Assembly: GCA_946800325.1 (NCBI GenBank)
Contig: OX326961.1
Span: 14,692,215-14,756,214, forward strand
Direction: 5' to 3'
Origin: Luzula sylvatica
Lineage: Eukaryota; Streptophyta; Magnoliopsida; Poales; Juncaceae
DNA length: 64,000 nucleotides
Of this stretch, positions 1-11,748 are shown piece after piece. The position numbers were made by a program, and so were the translations under genes. The notes under the pieces were generated by a model that saw only the letters and a program-made list of their open reading frames with translations, had not been told where the DNA came from and did no database searches. Numbering within the stretch: position 1 is the stretch's first letter; each line of letters opens with the position of its first letter.

Positions 1-76
1 GTGGGTATGTAGGAAGGTAGTTAGTTATTTAGTCAGTCGGTTAGTTAGTTAGTTAGTTAGTTAGGTTGTTAGTTAA

Positions 77-107
<31 letters not shown>

Positions 108-179
108 ATAGTTATGTAAGAAGGTAGTTAGCTCGATAGTTTGATAGTTAGTTAATTAGTTAGTTAGTTAGTTATCTAG

Positions 180-211
<32 letters not shown>

Positions 212-830
212 GAATAGGTATGTTAGAAGGTAGTTAGTTAGTCGGTTAGTTAGCTAGTAGTAAGTTATCTAGTTAGCTAGATAATTAGTTAGTTACTTAG
301 TAAATTAATTAGTTAGTGGGTATGTAGGAAGGTAGCTAGTTAGTTAGTTAGTTAGTTAGTTAATTAGTCAGTTAGTTAGTTAGTTAGTTTGTTTGTTTGT
401 TAATATGTATATAAGAAGGAAGTTAGTTAGTTAAATTGTTAGTTAGTTAGTTATCTGTTAGTTAGTTAGTTAGTTAGTTAGTTAGTCAATTAGTTAGTTA
501 TTTAGTTAGTTAGTTAGTTTGTTAGCTAGTAGTTTGTTAGTTAGTTATTTAGTTAGTTAGTTAGTGGGTATGTAGGAAGGTAGGTAGGTACTTAGTTAGT
601 TAGTTAATTTGTTAGTAAGTTAGTTAGTTAGTTAATAGGTATGTAGGAAAATAGTTAGTTAGTTAGTCAGTTTGTCACTTAATTAGTTAGTTGGTTAGTT
701 AGTGGGTTTGTAGGAAGGTAGTTAGTTAATTAGTAAGTTAGGTAGTTAGTTAATTGGTTAGTTAATAGGTATGTATGAAGGTAGTTAGTAAGTAAGTTAG
801 TTAATTAGTTAGATAGTTAGTAAGCTAGTG

Positions 831-866
<36 letters not shown>

Positions 867-1189
867 ATTTAGTTTATTAGTTCGTTAATTAGTTTGTTAG
901 TTAGTTAGTTAGCTTGTTAGTTAGTTACTTAGTTAGTTAGTGAGCTAGTAGTTAGTTAGTTAGTTAGTAAGTCAGTTTGTTAATCAGTTTGTTAGCTAGT
1001 AGTTAGTTAGTGAATTAGTTAGTTATTTGGTAAGTTAGTTAGTTAAACAGTTGGCTAATTAGTTTGTTTGTTTGTTAGTTAGTTTGTTAGTTAGTGGGTA
1101 TGTAGTCAGTAAGTTAGTTAGTTAGTTAGTTAGTTATTGGCTAGTTAGTTAGTTAGTTAGTTAGTTAATTAGTTAGTTAGTTAGTTAGT

Positions 1190-1236
1190 TAATTAATTAG
1201 TTAGTTAGTTAGTTAATTAGTCAGTTAGTTAGTTAA

Positions 1237-1267
<31 letters not shown>

Positions 1268-2226
1268 GTTAGGTAGTAGTTAGTTAGTCAGATTGTGAGT
1301 TAGTTAATTAGTTAGATAATTAGTTTGTCTATTAGTTCATTAGTTAGTTTGTTTGTTATTGGGTATGAATGAAGGTAGGTAGTTAGTTAGTTAGTTAGTT
1401 AGTTAGCTAGCTAGCTAGTTAGATAATCACTGGTTAGTTAGTTAGTTAGTTAGTTAATTAGTTAGTTAGTTTGTTAGTTAGCTAGGTAGTTAGTGGGTAT
1501 GTAGTTAGTTAGTTTGTTAGTTTGTTAGTTAGTTATTTGGCTAGTTAGTTAGTTAGTTAGTTAATCAGTTAGTTAGTTCGTTAGTTAGTTAGTTAGTTAG
1601 CTTTTAGTTAGTTAGTTAGTTAGTTAGTTTATTACTTAGTTAGTTACTTAGTAAGTATTTAGTTAGTAAGTTAATTTTTTCGTTATTAGTTAGTTAGTTT
1701 GTTAATAAGTTAGTTAGTTAGTGGTTATTTTCGGAAGTTAGCTAGTTAGTTAGTTAGTTAGTTAGTTAATTAGTCAGCTAGTTCGTTAGTTAGTTAGTTA
1801 GTTAGCTATTAGTTAGTTAATTAGTTGGTTAGTTAGTTAGTTAGTTAATTTGTTAGTTAGTTAGTTATCTAGTGGTTAGTTAGTTAGTTAATAGGTATGT
1901 AAAAAGGTCGTTAGTTAGTTAGTTAGTTTGCTAGTAGTTAGTTAGCCAGTTAAGTAGTTAGTTAATTAGTTAGTTAGTTTGTTAATTAGTAAGCATATTA
2001 GTTAGTTAGTGGGTATGTAGGAAGGTAGCTAGTTAGTTAGATAGTAAATAAATTAGTTAGTTAGTTAGTTAGTTAGTTAATATGTATATAAGAAGGTAGT
2101 TAGTTAGTTAGTTAAATAAAAAGTTAAATAGTTTGTTAGTTAGTTTGTTAGTTTGTTAGTTATCTATTAGTAAGTAGCTAGTTAGTTAGTTAGTTAGTTA
2201 GTTAATTAGTTAGTTAGTTAGTTAGT
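1190..2226 (+). repeat. Tandem duplication unit 1 (about 1.04 kb)
   Basis: First copy of a tandem duplication inside the TTAG block. Landmarks GATTGTGAGT (1291), TCGGAAGTTAGC (1731), AAAAAGGTCG (1901) and AAATAAAAAGTTAAAT (about 2115) recur in the same order about 1029 to 1044 bp later. Outer edges are approximate because they fall in monotonous TTAG. Confidence 0.8.
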
Positions 2227-2408
2227 TAATTAACTAGTTAGTTAGTTAGTTAATTAGTCAGTTAGTTAGTTAATTAGTTAGTTAGTTAGTTAGTTTGTTA
2301 GGTAGTAGTTAGTTAGTCAGATTGTGAGTTAGTTAATTAGTTAGATAATTAGTTTGTCTATTAGTTCATTAGTTAGTTTGTTTGTTATTGGGTTTGAATG
2401 AAGGTAGG

Positions 2409-2443
<35 letters not shown>

Positions 2444-3089
2444 GTAGCTAGCTAGCTAGTTAGATAGTCACTGGTTAGTTAGTTAGTTAGTTAGTTAATT
2501 AGTTAGTTAATTTGTTAGTTAGCTAGGTAGTTAGTGGGTATGTAGTTAGTTAGTTTGTTAGTTTGTTAGTTAGTTATTTGGCTAGTTAGTTAGTTAGTTA
2601 GTTAATCAGTTAGTTAGTTCGTTAGTTAGTTAGTTAGTTAGTTAGCTTTTAGTTAGTTAGTTAGTTTATTACTTAGTTAGTTAGTTAGTAAGTATTTAGT
2701 TAGTTAGTTAATTTTTTCGTTATTAGTTAGTTAGTTTGTTAATAAGTTAGTTAGTTAGTGGTTATTTTCGGAAGTTAGCTAGTTAGTTAGTTAGTTAGTT
2801 AGTTAATTAGTCAGCTAGTTCGTTAGTTAGTTAGTTAGTTAGCTATTAGTTAGTTAATTAGTTAGTTAGTTAGTTAGTTAGTTAATTTGTTAGTAAGTTA
2901 GTTATCTAGTGGTTAGTTAGTTAGTTAATAGGTATGTAAAAAGGTCGTTAGTTAGTTAGTTAGTTTGCTAGTAATTAGTTAGCCAGTTAAGTAGTTAGTT
3001 AATTAGTTAGTTAGTTTGTTAATTAGTAAGCATATTAGTTAGTTAGTGGGTATGTAGGAAGTTAGCTAGTTAGTTAGATAGTAAATAAA

Positions 3090-3124
<35 letters not shown>

Positions 3125-3263
3125 ATATGTATATAAGAAGGTAGTTAATTAGTTAGTTAAATAAAAAGTTAAATTATTAGTTAGTTAGTTTGTTAGTTTG
3201 TTAGTTATCTATTAGTAAGTTAGCTAGTTAGTTAGTTAATTAGTTTGTTATTCAATTAATTAG
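2227..3263 (+). repeat. Tandem duplication unit 2 (about 1.04 kb)
   Basis: Second copy of the duplication: GATTGTGAGT at 2320, TCGGAAGTTAGC at 2768, AAAAAGGTCG at 2938, AAATAAAAAG at about 3159. The slight drift in offset (1029, 1037, 1044) shows small gains of 4-bp units between the copies. The same landmark series appears once more near 52.7-53.6 kb, where it is single. Confidence 0.8.
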
Positions 3264-3279
3264 TTAGTTAGTTAGCTAG

Positions 3280-3322
<43 letters not shown>

Positions 3323-3493
3323 GTAGTAGGTGGGTATGTAGGAAGGTAGTTAATTAGTTCGTTAGTTAGTTAGTTAGTTAGATAGTTAGTTAATTGGTAT
3401 GTATAGGAAGATAGTTAGTTAGTTAGTTAGTTAGTCAGTTAGTTAGGTAGTGGGTTTGTAGGAAGGTAGTTAGTTAGTTAGTTAGTTAATTAA

Positions 3494-3528
<35 letters not shown>

Positions 3529-4717
3529 ATAGGTATGTAGGAAGATAGTTAGTTAGTTAGTTAGTTAGTTAACTAGTTAGATATTTAGTTAGTTAGTAGG
3601 TTTGTAGGAAGGTAGTTAAGTAATAAGTTAGTCAGGTAGGTAATTAGTTAGTTTGCTAATAGGTATGTATGAAGGTAGTTAGTTAGTTAATTAGTTAACT
3701 AATGAATTGGCTAATTAGTTAGTTAGTAAGTTAGTTAATTCGTTAATTAGTTAGTTAATTAGTTAGTTAGTGAGCTAGTAGTTAGTTAGTTAGTTAGTTA
3801 GTTAGTGAGTTAGTTAGTTAATCAGTTAGTTAGTTAGTTAGCCAGTAGTTAGTTAGTTTATTAGTTAATTAGTTAGTTAATTAATTTGTTAGTTATTGAG
3901 TTGGTTATTTAGTCAGCTATTAGTTAGTTAGTTGAATAGTTAGTCCATTAGTTAGCTAGTTAGTTAGTTAGTTAGTTAGATAATGGGTATGTCGGAAGGT
4001 AGTTATTGAGTCAGTTAGGTAGTTAGTCAGTTTAGTTAGTTAGTTAGCTAGTATTTAGTTAGTTAGTTAGTTAGTTAGTTAATTATGTAGTTTGTGGGTA
4101 CGTAGAAGGTAGGTAGTTAGTTAGTTAACAAGTTATTTATTTATTTAGTTATTTAGTTAGTTAGTTAGTTAGTTATCTAGTAGTTGGTTAGTTAGTTAAC
4201 TAGTTAGTTATTCAGTTAGTTAGTTAGTTAGTTATTTAGTTAGTTAGTTACTTAGCTAGTTAGTCTGTTAGATAGTTCATGGGTATGTAGGAAGGCAGTT
4301 AGTTAGTTAGGTAGTTAATTAGTTAGTTAGTTAGTTAATTAGTTAGTTACTTAGTACTTAGTTAGTTATTTAGTTAGTTAGTTAGTTAGCTAGCTCATAG
4401 TTTGCTAGTAAGTTAGTTAATAGGTATGTAGGAATATAGTAAGTAAGTAAGTTAGTTAGTTAGTTAGTTAGTTAGTAAGTTAGTTAGTTAGTAAGTTAGT
4501 GGGTTTGTATGAAGGCAGTCAGTTAATTAGTTAGTTAGTTAGTTAGTTGATAGTTATGTTTAAAGGTAGTTAGTTAGTTAGTTAGTTAGTTAGCTAGGAG
4601 TTAGTTAGTTAGTTAGTTAATTAGTTAGTTATTTAGTTAGTTAGTAAGTTAGTTAGTCAGTTAGCTTGTAGTTAGTTAATTAGTTAGTTAGTTAGTTAAT
4701 TAGTTAGTTAGTTAGTT

Positions 4718-4743
4718 AGTTAGTAAGTGGGTATGTACGAAGG

Positions 4744-4794
<51 letters not shown>

Positions 4795-4843
4795 TTAACT
4801 AACAAACTAACTAACTAGCTACCTTCGTACATACCCACTTACT
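4718..4843. repeat. Array polarity switch with hairpin-like arms
   Basis: The array changes from TTAG to CTAA at 4745/4746. GTGGGTATGTACGAAGGTA, ending at 4745, has its exact reverse complement TACCTTCGTACATACCCAC beginning near 4820, separated by about 74 bp of CTAA repeats. Beyond these arms many other landmarks are mirrored (see findings), so this is the centre of a large imperfect palindrome. Confidence 0.85.
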
Positions 4844-4942
4844 AATTAATTTACTAACTAACTGACTAATTAACTAACTAACTAGCTAACTTACTACTAG
4901 CGAACTAACCGGCTAACTAACTACCTTCCAACATACCTATTG

Positions 4943-4978
<36 letters not shown>

Positions 4979-5149
4979 CTAGATAACTAACTAACTAACT
5001 ACCTAATTACCTAACTAACTAACTAACCAACTAAAATAACTAACTAACTAACTAATTAACTAACTACAAGCAAACTAACTAACTAACTTACTCACTAACT
5101 AAATAACTTACTAATTAACTAACTAACTAACTGACTAACTAACTCCTAG

Positions 5150-5184
<35 letters not shown>

Positions 5185-5903
5185 CCTTTAAACATAACTA
5201 TTAACTACCTAACTAACTAATTAACTGACTGCCTTCATACCGACCCACTAACTTACTAACTAACTAACTTACTACCTAACTAACTAACTAACTTACTAAC
5301 TTACAATATTCCTACATACCAATTAACTAGCTAACTTACTACCTTCCTACATGCCCATTAAATAACTAACTAACTAACTATTAGCTAGCTAACTAACTAA
5401 CTAACCAAATAACCAACTAACCAAGTACTAACTAACTAACTAACGAACTAACTAACTAACTGAATAACTAACTAGTTAACTAACTAACCAACTACTAGAT
5501 AACTAACTAACTAACTAACTAAATAACTAAGTTATTAACTAACTAACTACCCACCTTCTATATACCCACAAACTATCTAATTAACTAACTAGCTAACTAA
5601 CTAACTACTAGCTAACTAACAAACTAACTAAACTGACTAACTAACTAACTAACTTACTAACTTCCTTCCGACATACCCATTATCTAACTAACTAACTAAC
5701 TGACTGACTAACTAACTAGCTAACTAATGGACTAACTATTCAACTATCTAACTAATAGCTAACTAACTAACCAACTAAATAACTAACTAATTAATTAACT
5801 AACTAACTAACTAACTAACTAACTACTAGCTAACTAACTAACTAACTGATTAACTAACTAACTCACTAACAAACTAACTAACAAACTAACTAACTACTAG
5901 CTC

Positions 5904-5940
<37 letters not shown>

Positions 5941-5961
5941 TTAACTAATTAATTAACCAAT

Positions 5962-5995
<34 letters not shown>

Positions 5996-6114
5996 CTAGA
6001 TAACTAACTAACTAACTAATTAACTAATTAACTAACTATCTAACCATCCAACTAACTACCTTCTTACATAAATATTAACTAACTAACTAACTAACTAACA
6101 AATTAACTAACAAC

Positions 6115-6152
<38 letters not shown>

Positions 6153-6209
6153 GACTGATTAACTAACTAACTACCTTCCTACATACCCACTAACTAAATA
6201 ACTAACTAC

Positions 6210-6241
<32 letters not shown>

Positions 6242-6766
6242 GTACCTTTTTATTTAACTTAACTAACTAACAACCTTCTTATATACATATTAACTAACTG
6301 ACTAACCAACTAACTAGCTAACTAACTAATTAACTAACTAATTAGCTAACTGACGAACTGACCAGCTACCTTCCTAAATATACCCACTACCTAACTAATT
6401 TACTAACTAACTCACTAACTAACTAACTAATAAACTAACTAACTAACTAACTAACTATTAGCAAACTAACTAACTAACTAACTACCTTTGTACAAACATA
6501 TTAACCAACTAACTAACTAATTAACTAACTAACTAACTACTAGATAACTAACTAACTTACTAACTAACCAACTAACTACATACCCACTAACTAACTAACT
6601 AATTAACTAACTTATTAACTACATAACTAACTAACTGACTACTAGCTAAGTAGCTAACTAACTAACTAACTAACTAACTACCTACCTTCCTGCATACCCA
6701 CTAACTAACTAACTAAATAACTAACTACAAGCTGACTAACAAACTAACTAAATAACTATGTAATTG

Positions 6767-6799
<33 letters not shown>

Positions 6800-7333
6800 T
6801 AGATAACTAACTAACTAACTAACAATTTAACTAACTAACTTCCTTCTTATATACATATTAACTAACTAACTAACTAACTAATTAACTAACTAGCTAGCTA
6901 GCTACCTACCTTCCTACATACCCACTAACTAATTAATTTACTAACTAACTAACTAACTAATTAACTAACTAACTAGCTACCTAACTAATTACCTTCCAAC
7001 ATACCTATTAACTAACTAACTAATTAACTATCTACTGGATAACTAACTAACTAACTAACTATCTAACTATCTAAGTAACTACCTTCGTACATAAATATTA
7101 ACTAACTAACTGACTAATTAACTAACAACCTAACTAATTAACTAACTAACTAACTAATTAACTAACTTTCTAACTTACTACTAGCTAATTACTAACCGAC
7201 TAACTAACAACCTTCCAACATACCTATTAACTAACTAACTAATTAACTAACAACTGGATAACTAACTAACTAACTAACTAACTAATTAACTAACTATCTA
7301 ACTATCTAACTAACTACCTTCTTACATAAATAT

Positions 7334-7364
<31 letters not shown>

Positions 7365-7658
7365 TTAACTAACAACATAACTAACTATCTAACTAACTAA
7401 CTAACTAATTAACTAACTATCTAACTATGTACCTTCGTACATACCCACTAACTAACTAACTAACTAACTAACTAGCCAATTAACTAACTAACTACCTACC
7501 TACATACCCACTATCTAACTAACTAACTAACAAACAAATTAATTAACTGATGAACTAACTATTTAACTATCTAACTGACTAATTAACTAACTCACTACTA
7601 GCTAACTAACTAACTAACCAACTGATTAACTAACTAACTAACTAACTAACTAGCCAAA

Positions 7659-7689
<31 letters not shown>

Positions 7690-8393
7690 TTAACTGACTA
7701 ATTAACTAATTAACGAACTAACTAATGACTAACTACCTACCTAGCTAGCTAACTAACTAACTAACCAACTAACTACCTTCATGCATACCCGCTAACTAAC
7801 TAACTAACTAACGAACTAATTAACTAACTAATTATCCAACTAATTAACTAACTAACTATCTGACTAACTAACTAACTGAGTAACTAACTACTAGCTATCA
7901 AACTAACAAACTAACTAACTAATTAACTAACTAACTCACTAACTAACTAACTAAGCAACTCAGTAATTAACTAAGTAACTAACTAACTAGCTACCTTCCT
8001 ACATACCCACTAACTAATTAATTTACTAACTAACTAACTAACTAATTAACTAACTAACTAGATAACTTACAACTAGTTGACTAACCGACTAACTAACTTC
8101 CTTCCAACATACCTATTCACTAGCTAACTACCTAACTAACTAACTAACTACTAGATAACTAACTAACTAACTAACTAACAAATTAACTAACTATCTAACT
8201 ATCTAACTAACTACCTTCTTACATAAATATTAACTAACTAACTAACTAACAAACTAGCTAATTAACTAACAACCTAACTAACTAACTAACTAACTTACTA
8301 ACTAACTAACTAACTAGCTAACTAATTAACTAACTAACTCACTAACTAACAAACTAACTAACTAACTAACTAACTGTATTCCAACATACCTAT

Positions 8394-8434
<41 letters not shown>

Positions 8435-8949
8435 GACTGACTGACTAACTAACTAACTAACTAACTAGCTAACTAATTAACTAACTAACTAACTAACTAA
8501 ATACCTATATTCCTACATACCTATTAACTAACTAACTAACTTAGTGACTAATTGACTAACTAACTAACTAACTAACTACCTTCCTACATACCCACTTACT
8601 AACAAACTAACTAACAAACTAACTAACTAACTAACTAACTACTAGCTAACTAACTAACTAATAAATTGAATAACTAACTAATTAACAAACTAACTAACTT
8701 ACTAATAGATAACTAACTAACAAACAAACTAACTAACTAACTAACTATTTCACTAAGAAACTAACTACCTTCTTATATGCATATCAACTAACAAACTAAC
8801 TAACTAACGAATTAACTAACTGGCTAACTAACTAGCTAACTAACAAGATAACTACTAGCTAACTAAGTAACTAACTGATTAACTAACTAACTTACTATCT
8901 AACTAACTAATGAACTACTAGCTCACTAACTAACTAATTAACTAACTAA
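4746..8949 (-). repeat. CTAA-polarity satellite block
   Basis: CTAA repeats with the same punctuation words as the first block in reverse complement, for example CTACCTTCCTACATACCCAC, CTACCTTCCAACATACCTAT and CTACCTTCTTACATAAATAT. Other word types are CTACCTTTAAACATAACTAT near 5185, and TACCTTTTTATTTAACTT near 6245. No gene was seen. The block is broken by the LTR retrotransposon at 8950 and resumes unchanged after it. Confidence 0.97.
8945..8949. repeat. Left target-site duplication ACTAA
   Basis: ACTAA directly precedes the left LTR and is repeated at 15362-15366. In a CTAA array a 5-bp match would be expected by chance, but the paralogous empty site near 59.89 kb is rebuilt exactly when one ACTAA is removed, which supports a true 5-bp duplication. 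Confidence 0.8.
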
Positions 8950-9129
8950 TGATGAGCGAGTTTTTGGCGTGTAAAATTATCGTTGTATTCGAAAACCCGA
9001 TTCAATCAACAAGTGAGAAAATATATGTGTATAGTGGAAAATATGCAAGTTCGTTCCACGAGGAGTATATGCGTCAATTAATGAATCAAAACTAGACAAG
9101 AAATAGCAAAGAAAATTCACAGAATATAG

Positions 9130-9470
9130 TCCGTTATAACGGAATATGAGTCCGTTACAACGGACTTGAGTGAAAATTCTGCGCTAAGTGTGAGATGAAC
9201 GTCCGTTACAACGGATGAAACTCCGTTATAACGCACTAACCTTGTCCGTTATAACGAACAGTGGTTTCGTTGCAACGGATTGGTTAATCCGTTACAACGG
9301 ACCGCAATGTCCGTTACAACGCACTTGTATTGATGCTATTGAGTAGAAATTCTGACTAGTCCGTTACAAGGGAACTCTAGGTGCGTTACAACGGAAGTAT
9401 AACCAACTGAATATTCAAGGACCAACCGTCTAGTCCGTTGTAACGCAACGTGAGTCCGTTATAACGGAAG
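9130..9470. repeat. Cluster of about 12 CCGTTAYAACGG palindromes in left LTR
   Basis: Copies of TCCGTTATAACGGA or TCCGTTACAACGGA, complete or with one or two changes, start near 9130, 9151, 9202, 9222, 9245, 9265, 9288, 9309, 9360, 9381, 9433 and 9455. Each is a near-perfect 12-14 bp dyad containing the plant MYB core AACGG. The spacing is irregular, so it is not a simple tandem repeat. It lies downstream of the TATA box in the minus-strand transcript. Confidence 0.85.
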
Positions 9471-10125
9471 TAGTTCTGGATTTCTGATTTGAGATTTGAT
9501 TTGGGAGCAGTTTGATGGTTTGTTTTGGATTCAAATTTAGAAGTAATTAAACTAAGTAACAAGCACTAAGATCACACAAACAAACAAAGAAGATTTAGAG
9601 CAAAGAAAAAGAACTAAAGATTCGTAAACCGAGAATTCTTTACACAACAAAATCCAATCAAACAACAATTAATCAAGTAATTGAAAAGGAGTACACCTAG
9701 TTGAGAAAGCCTCGAAGTGAAGCTCCTTGTCTCCTTGCCTCGCACCGAAAGATCCTTGCTTCTTGTCTCGAGAGTGATGGATTGTACCGAAAGGATGAAG
9801 CTCCCTTGTCTCGGATCGCAATCACTTCGAAGAAACGCGGATCGAGTCACGACACTTCTTCTCAAATCCACCGTAGGGAATAGCTCCTTGTCACGGCCCG
9901 ATCTTCGAAGGATGAGAAGGATTCGTCGAAGGGATGAGCTCCCTTGTCTCGACTTGTCCTTGAGAGATTTTTCTTGATTGATCTTGAAGTATCTTGAAGG
10001 TTCTTGATTGTGCTTGGAAGTTCTTGAGAGGTTCTTGGAAGTTCTTGAGAGGGAGAGAGAAGAGAGAGAGAGAAAGTGCTCCGAAGAGCGGGGAGAAGGG
10101 CCCTCAACTCGTGGCCCTTTTGGTC

Positions 10126-10134
10126 TTATTTATA
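10126..10134 (-). promoter_or_regulatory. TATA box of the left LTR
   Basis: TATAAATAA on the minus strand, about 410 bp inside the LTR. A GA/CT-rich stretch at about 10040-10080 follows in the transcription direction, typical of plant retrotransposon leaders. In this 3' LTR it could fire out toward the satellite at 8949. Confidence 0.65.
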
Positions 10135-10544
10135 GCACTCACGGAGTCTTCTTATTGGTCACGAGTTGGTGGAGAGGATTGGGGGTAATGAAGTAATTTC
10201 CACCAAAGGTAGGTGGGAAGGATAAGGGCTAAGGATTGAGTGGTTTTCGTGTGGACTTTTGTGTAAGTTTCTATCATGATGATTGCTTGCCTCCCGTCTC
10301 ATTCATGTACCGAATATATTGGTACAATATATCGTTTTCATTCCTCTTGACGTGTTGGAGACAACTACACTTTCCAAATTCCCAGAATTTCCTTCTAAAA
10401 CCTGTAATTAAGCGATAAAACACACTTAGTGAAGAAATATTCTCGTTATCTCAAATATGAACAATTATATATAAAGTTGTGATTCAAAAAGGGCTAAAAT
10501 CCCCAAATTAGATATCAAAAAGGTGCTTTATTTTCCTCTTATCA

Positions 10545-10560
10545 AATACCCCCATACTTA
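10545..10560 (-). promoter_or_regulatory. Polypurine tract
   Basis: Minus strand TAAGTATGGGGGTATT lies directly against the 3' LTR, the position needed to prime plus-strand DNA synthesis. It is preceded by a GAGGACGATCAAGG-type stretch that commonly ends plant gypsy polyprotein regions. Confidence 0.75.
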
Positions 10561-11748
10561 AACCCTTGATCGTCCTCGATCATGATGAGCGTAAAAATCA
10601 AGCACAAAGAAAAATGCATGTATAGGTTTTATTGAAATTATATTCATCGATCTCAAAACTCAATTCTCACGAGATAATTGTTTACTCTTATCATAATCAC
10701 TAATATTGAAAGAGATAAGTTTGAGTTATATTAGAATCTATTTTCAATGAATTGCACAAATTCGAAGAGTTTATTAGAGCAAATGATCTCAACCGAAAAA
10801 GATGATTAAACACCATCATTCAATTCTTTTCACTCCACAATTCACAAGGATTATCATGAAAAAGCATTAATGAAAACCAATTTTTCCGTTTTGCAAAAAT
10901 CATTTCTTAAATGTAATTTGTCACTTTTAAACCGTTCGGTACGTTAGTACTTGGTTCCTATTCGGTTTCAACTAATTCCCCCAATTGCGCTTGTTTACAA
11001 TTCTTTTCTTTAACCGAGAGTTCCGCTGCACCGAAATACAACGAAATTACATCCCGTTTTTTTTTTTTTTTTTTTTTTTTTATTAGATCTTTTCTTTAAC
11101 GGGGAGTTCCGTTGCACCGAAATACAACGAAATTACATCCCGGTATTCTCTTTTTTTAGATCTCAAGTCGCAAACGGGTCCAATCTATTTACTACCGAAT
11201 CCCCATGAACGGTTGGGCCCTTAAAGTGCAATTGGTCAAATTTTAAGATTCAAGCAAAACTTACTAAATTGGTTCAAACAAAACTTTTTAGAAATTCCAA
11301 GTTTAAAATGGGTTTATTTATTGAAAATGGTGTGTCATATAAATCGAGGATTGATCAAATTGTCAAAAACCCATTAATTTGTGAACTCATTGATTAGGGT
11401 TTGAATCCCCAAAAGAATCTCTTCAAGATCTCAATCAACTCCTTCAAATATTTGTGAAAATTTCAAATTTGAGAGTAAAATTATGCTAGTTTGGTGAAAA
11501 TTTGTTTAAAAATCGATGATTTATTCAATGAGGTGGAGAAAAACCTTTAACTTGCATAAAATCATTTGCTTGTATAACCTTGATGCTCAAAAAACAAAAA
11601 TAAGGTCGAAAAATTCAATTAAAAGCTCATTTTTTTCAATTTTTGAAGCAAAAAACAAATTTGTCCAGAGAGCACTCCGTTGTAACTGACCCTAGGTCCG
11701 TTACAACCGAGTTGCAAAATTTTTTTTTTTTTTTTTTTTTTTTTTATA
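10561..11748. other. Non-coding interior of the LTR element
   Basis: AT-rich sequence with no convincing frame on either strand. It contains T25 at 11057-11081, T26 at 11720-11745, a 54-bp direct repeat at 11003-11056 and 11089-11142, and two more CCGTTRYAAC-type words at about 11676-11712 like those in the LTR. It probably stands where a long untranslated region or lost coding sequence lay. Confidence 0.7.
11003..11142. repeat. 54-bp direct repeat around a poly-T tract
   Basis: The stretch 11003-11056, starting CTTTTCTTTAACCGAGAG, is repeated at 11089-11142 with only a few changes. The two copies are separated by T25 and ATTAGAT. The offset is 86 bp. It looks like slippage or template switching during reverse transcription. 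Confidence 0.85.

Larger units (their letters stand above)
1..4745 (+). repeat. TTAG-polarity tetranucleotide satellite block
   Basis: Almost pure TTAG repeats with point variants (TTAA, TTTG, CTAG, TCAG), interrupted every 50-100 bp by words such as GGGTATGTAGGAAGGTAG. The words keep the 4-bp phase. TTAG repeats place TAG or TAA in all frames, so no reading frame of gene length exists. Local landmarks (GCTCGATAG near 131, AAATAAAAAGTTAAAT near 2114 and 3158, GTTTAAAGGTAG near 4558) recur in the same orientation around 51.5-55 kb. No gene, RNA gene or transposon was seen in it. Confidence 0.97.
8950..10544 (-). repeat. 3' LTR (left copy)
   Basis: On the minus strand the LTR begins TGATAAGAGG and ends CTCGCTCATCA, giving the usual TG...CA termini. 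It holds, in transcription order, a U3 of about 400 bp, a TATA box at 10126-10134, a CT-rich leader, and near its end a cluster of CCGTTATAACGG-type palindromes at 9130-9470. Short open frames inside it are also present in the other LTR, as expected of duplicated LTRs, and are not taken as genes. Confidence 0.95.

Noticed and set aside
1..4745. Telomere repeat tract
   Set aside because: The unit is TTAG, not TTTAGGG or TTAGG, polarity flips several times, and the array lies on both sides of internal sequence. An interstitial satellite fits better.
1..8949. Possible CRISPR array (short repeats with spacers)
   Set aside because: The repeat unit is 4 bp and the intervening words are themselves repeated and in phase; there are no unique spacers and no cas genes, and the inserted elements are of plant type.
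9614..10418. Several 60-86 codon open frames in the left LTR (and the identical set at 14431-15235)
   Set aside because: They overlap each other on both strands, have low-complexity or LTR regulatory sequence beneath them, show no domain, and are duplicated only because the LTR is.
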